DNA of 64,000 bases from NCBI RefSeq assembly GCF_006125015.1, contig NZ_SZZN01000001.1, positions 3,720,001-3,784,000 of the forward strand. The letters run 5' to 3'. The translations under genes and the position numbers were made by a program. The notes beneath the pieces were generated by a model. It was not told the DNA's origin. It made no database searches and saw only the letters and a program-made list of their open reading frames with translations. The stretch's first letter is position 1; every line of letters starts with the position of its first letter. This DNA comes from Roseovarius arcticus. GTDB lineage: Bacteria > Pseudomonadota > Alphaproteobacteria > Rhodobacterales > Rhodobacteraceae. Positions 63,857 to 64,000 of this stretch are shown one piece after another.

Positions 63857-64000
63857 TCAGCTTGCGGCGCGCAAATACGCCGGTTTACCCTCTTTTGATA
63901 AATCTGGGCTGTGTTTGTAGCCGCCTGTATCGAACTCCAGCAAACTGTCCGCGTCCTTGAGGCGGTTCTGGATTATGAACCGCGCCATCGCACCGCGCGC
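63857..64000 (-). CDS. yaaA: YaaA family peroxide-stress protein, C-terminal part (runs off window)
   Basis: The last 47 codons of a leftward gene entering from the right edge. The sequence ARGAMARFIIQNRLKDADSL followed by a stretch containing FDTGGYKHSPDL matches the C-terminal KARGxMxRFIxxNRL and F-x-x-x-GY pattern of YaaA (UPF0246/DUF328). E. coli YaaA lowers intracellular free iron under peroxide stress. Identification is from the C-terminal part only. Confidence 0.75.
   Translation of the reverse strand, partial: ARGAMARFIIQNRLKDADSLLEFDTGGYKHSPDLSKEGKPAYLRAAS

Noticed and set aside
1..64000. tRNA, rRNA, insertion sequences, prophage or integrase genes
   Set aside because: No tRNA-like T-loop with flanking stems, no rRNA stretch, and no transposase, integrase or phage structural proteins were seen in reading the window.

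Overview
The window is a chromosomal segment of an alphaproteobacterium, most likely a marine member of the Rhodobacterales (Roseobacter group). The signs are moderately high GC, ATGA-type gene overlaps throughout, a SAM-II riboswitch in front of metZ, an RpoE-ChrR pair beside an amine oxidase/DUF1365/MFS/SDR cluster as in Rhodobacter sphaeroides, folE2 as GTP cyclohydrolase, the rsmB-heparinase-purH-lspA gene string, and Rhodobacterales-type small proteins (DUF2853, DUF1674, DUF3035). I see no rRNA, tRNA, transposase, phage gene or CRISPR array. Almost everything is intact and tightly packed; only one gap exceeds 300 bases (rpsO to pnp).

Layout. 1-13 kb: GNAT (partial) and HD phosphohydrolase, ahcY, a secreted PRC-barrel protein with acidic repeats, DUF2853, folE2, a small orphan gene, a SAM-II-controlled metZ plus DHDPS-like operon, then ftsY-EamA-yciB and a divergent AlkB-type membrane hydroxylase. 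12-18 kb: the ChrR/RpoE stress module and its divergent flavoprotein-DUF1365-MFS-SDR cluster. 18-23.5 kb: a LivKHMGF-type ABC importer operon with a haloacid dehalogenase built into it. 23.5-32.2 kb: a long leftward string rsmB-heparinase-purH-lspA-DUF3035-M16-M16. 32.2-36 kb: DUF1674, then a TPP riboswitch driving thiM-thiE-thiD, then an aminotransferase. 36-44 kb: an L,D-transpeptidase, a lipoprotein, dapB, and the translation cluster rbfA...truB...rpsO-pnp, interrupted by a phosphodiester glycosidase, a MATE pump, DUF1643 and an RTX-like protein. 46.7-54 kb: Lrp/ald, aroC, a ThDP enzyme coupled to trkH, a thioesterase and rpe. 54-64 kb: pbpC with a giant thioester alpha-2-macroglobulin, a hybrid histidine kinase with two receivers, and the end of yaaA.

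How the genes work together. Methyl and sulfur metabolism recurs (ahcY, metZ under SAM-II control). Cofactor supply is represented by thiMED under TPP control and by folE2. Envelope functions are many: lspA with two lipoproteins, L,D-transpeptidase, dapB, pbpC with the alpha-2-macroglobulin, and the M16 pair. RpoE-ChrR and its neighbours form a probable singlet-oxygen/lipid-stress unit.

Novelty. This is mostly core chromosome and I did not find a clear undescribed defence or mobile system. The observations most worth checking are the dehalogenase inside the Liv operon together with a small coupled upstream ORF, the DHDPS-like enzyme under SAM-II control, the rearranged RpoE-regulon operon with a probable gene loss, the pnp leader with alternative hairpins, and the ThDP-enzyme/TrkH coupling.
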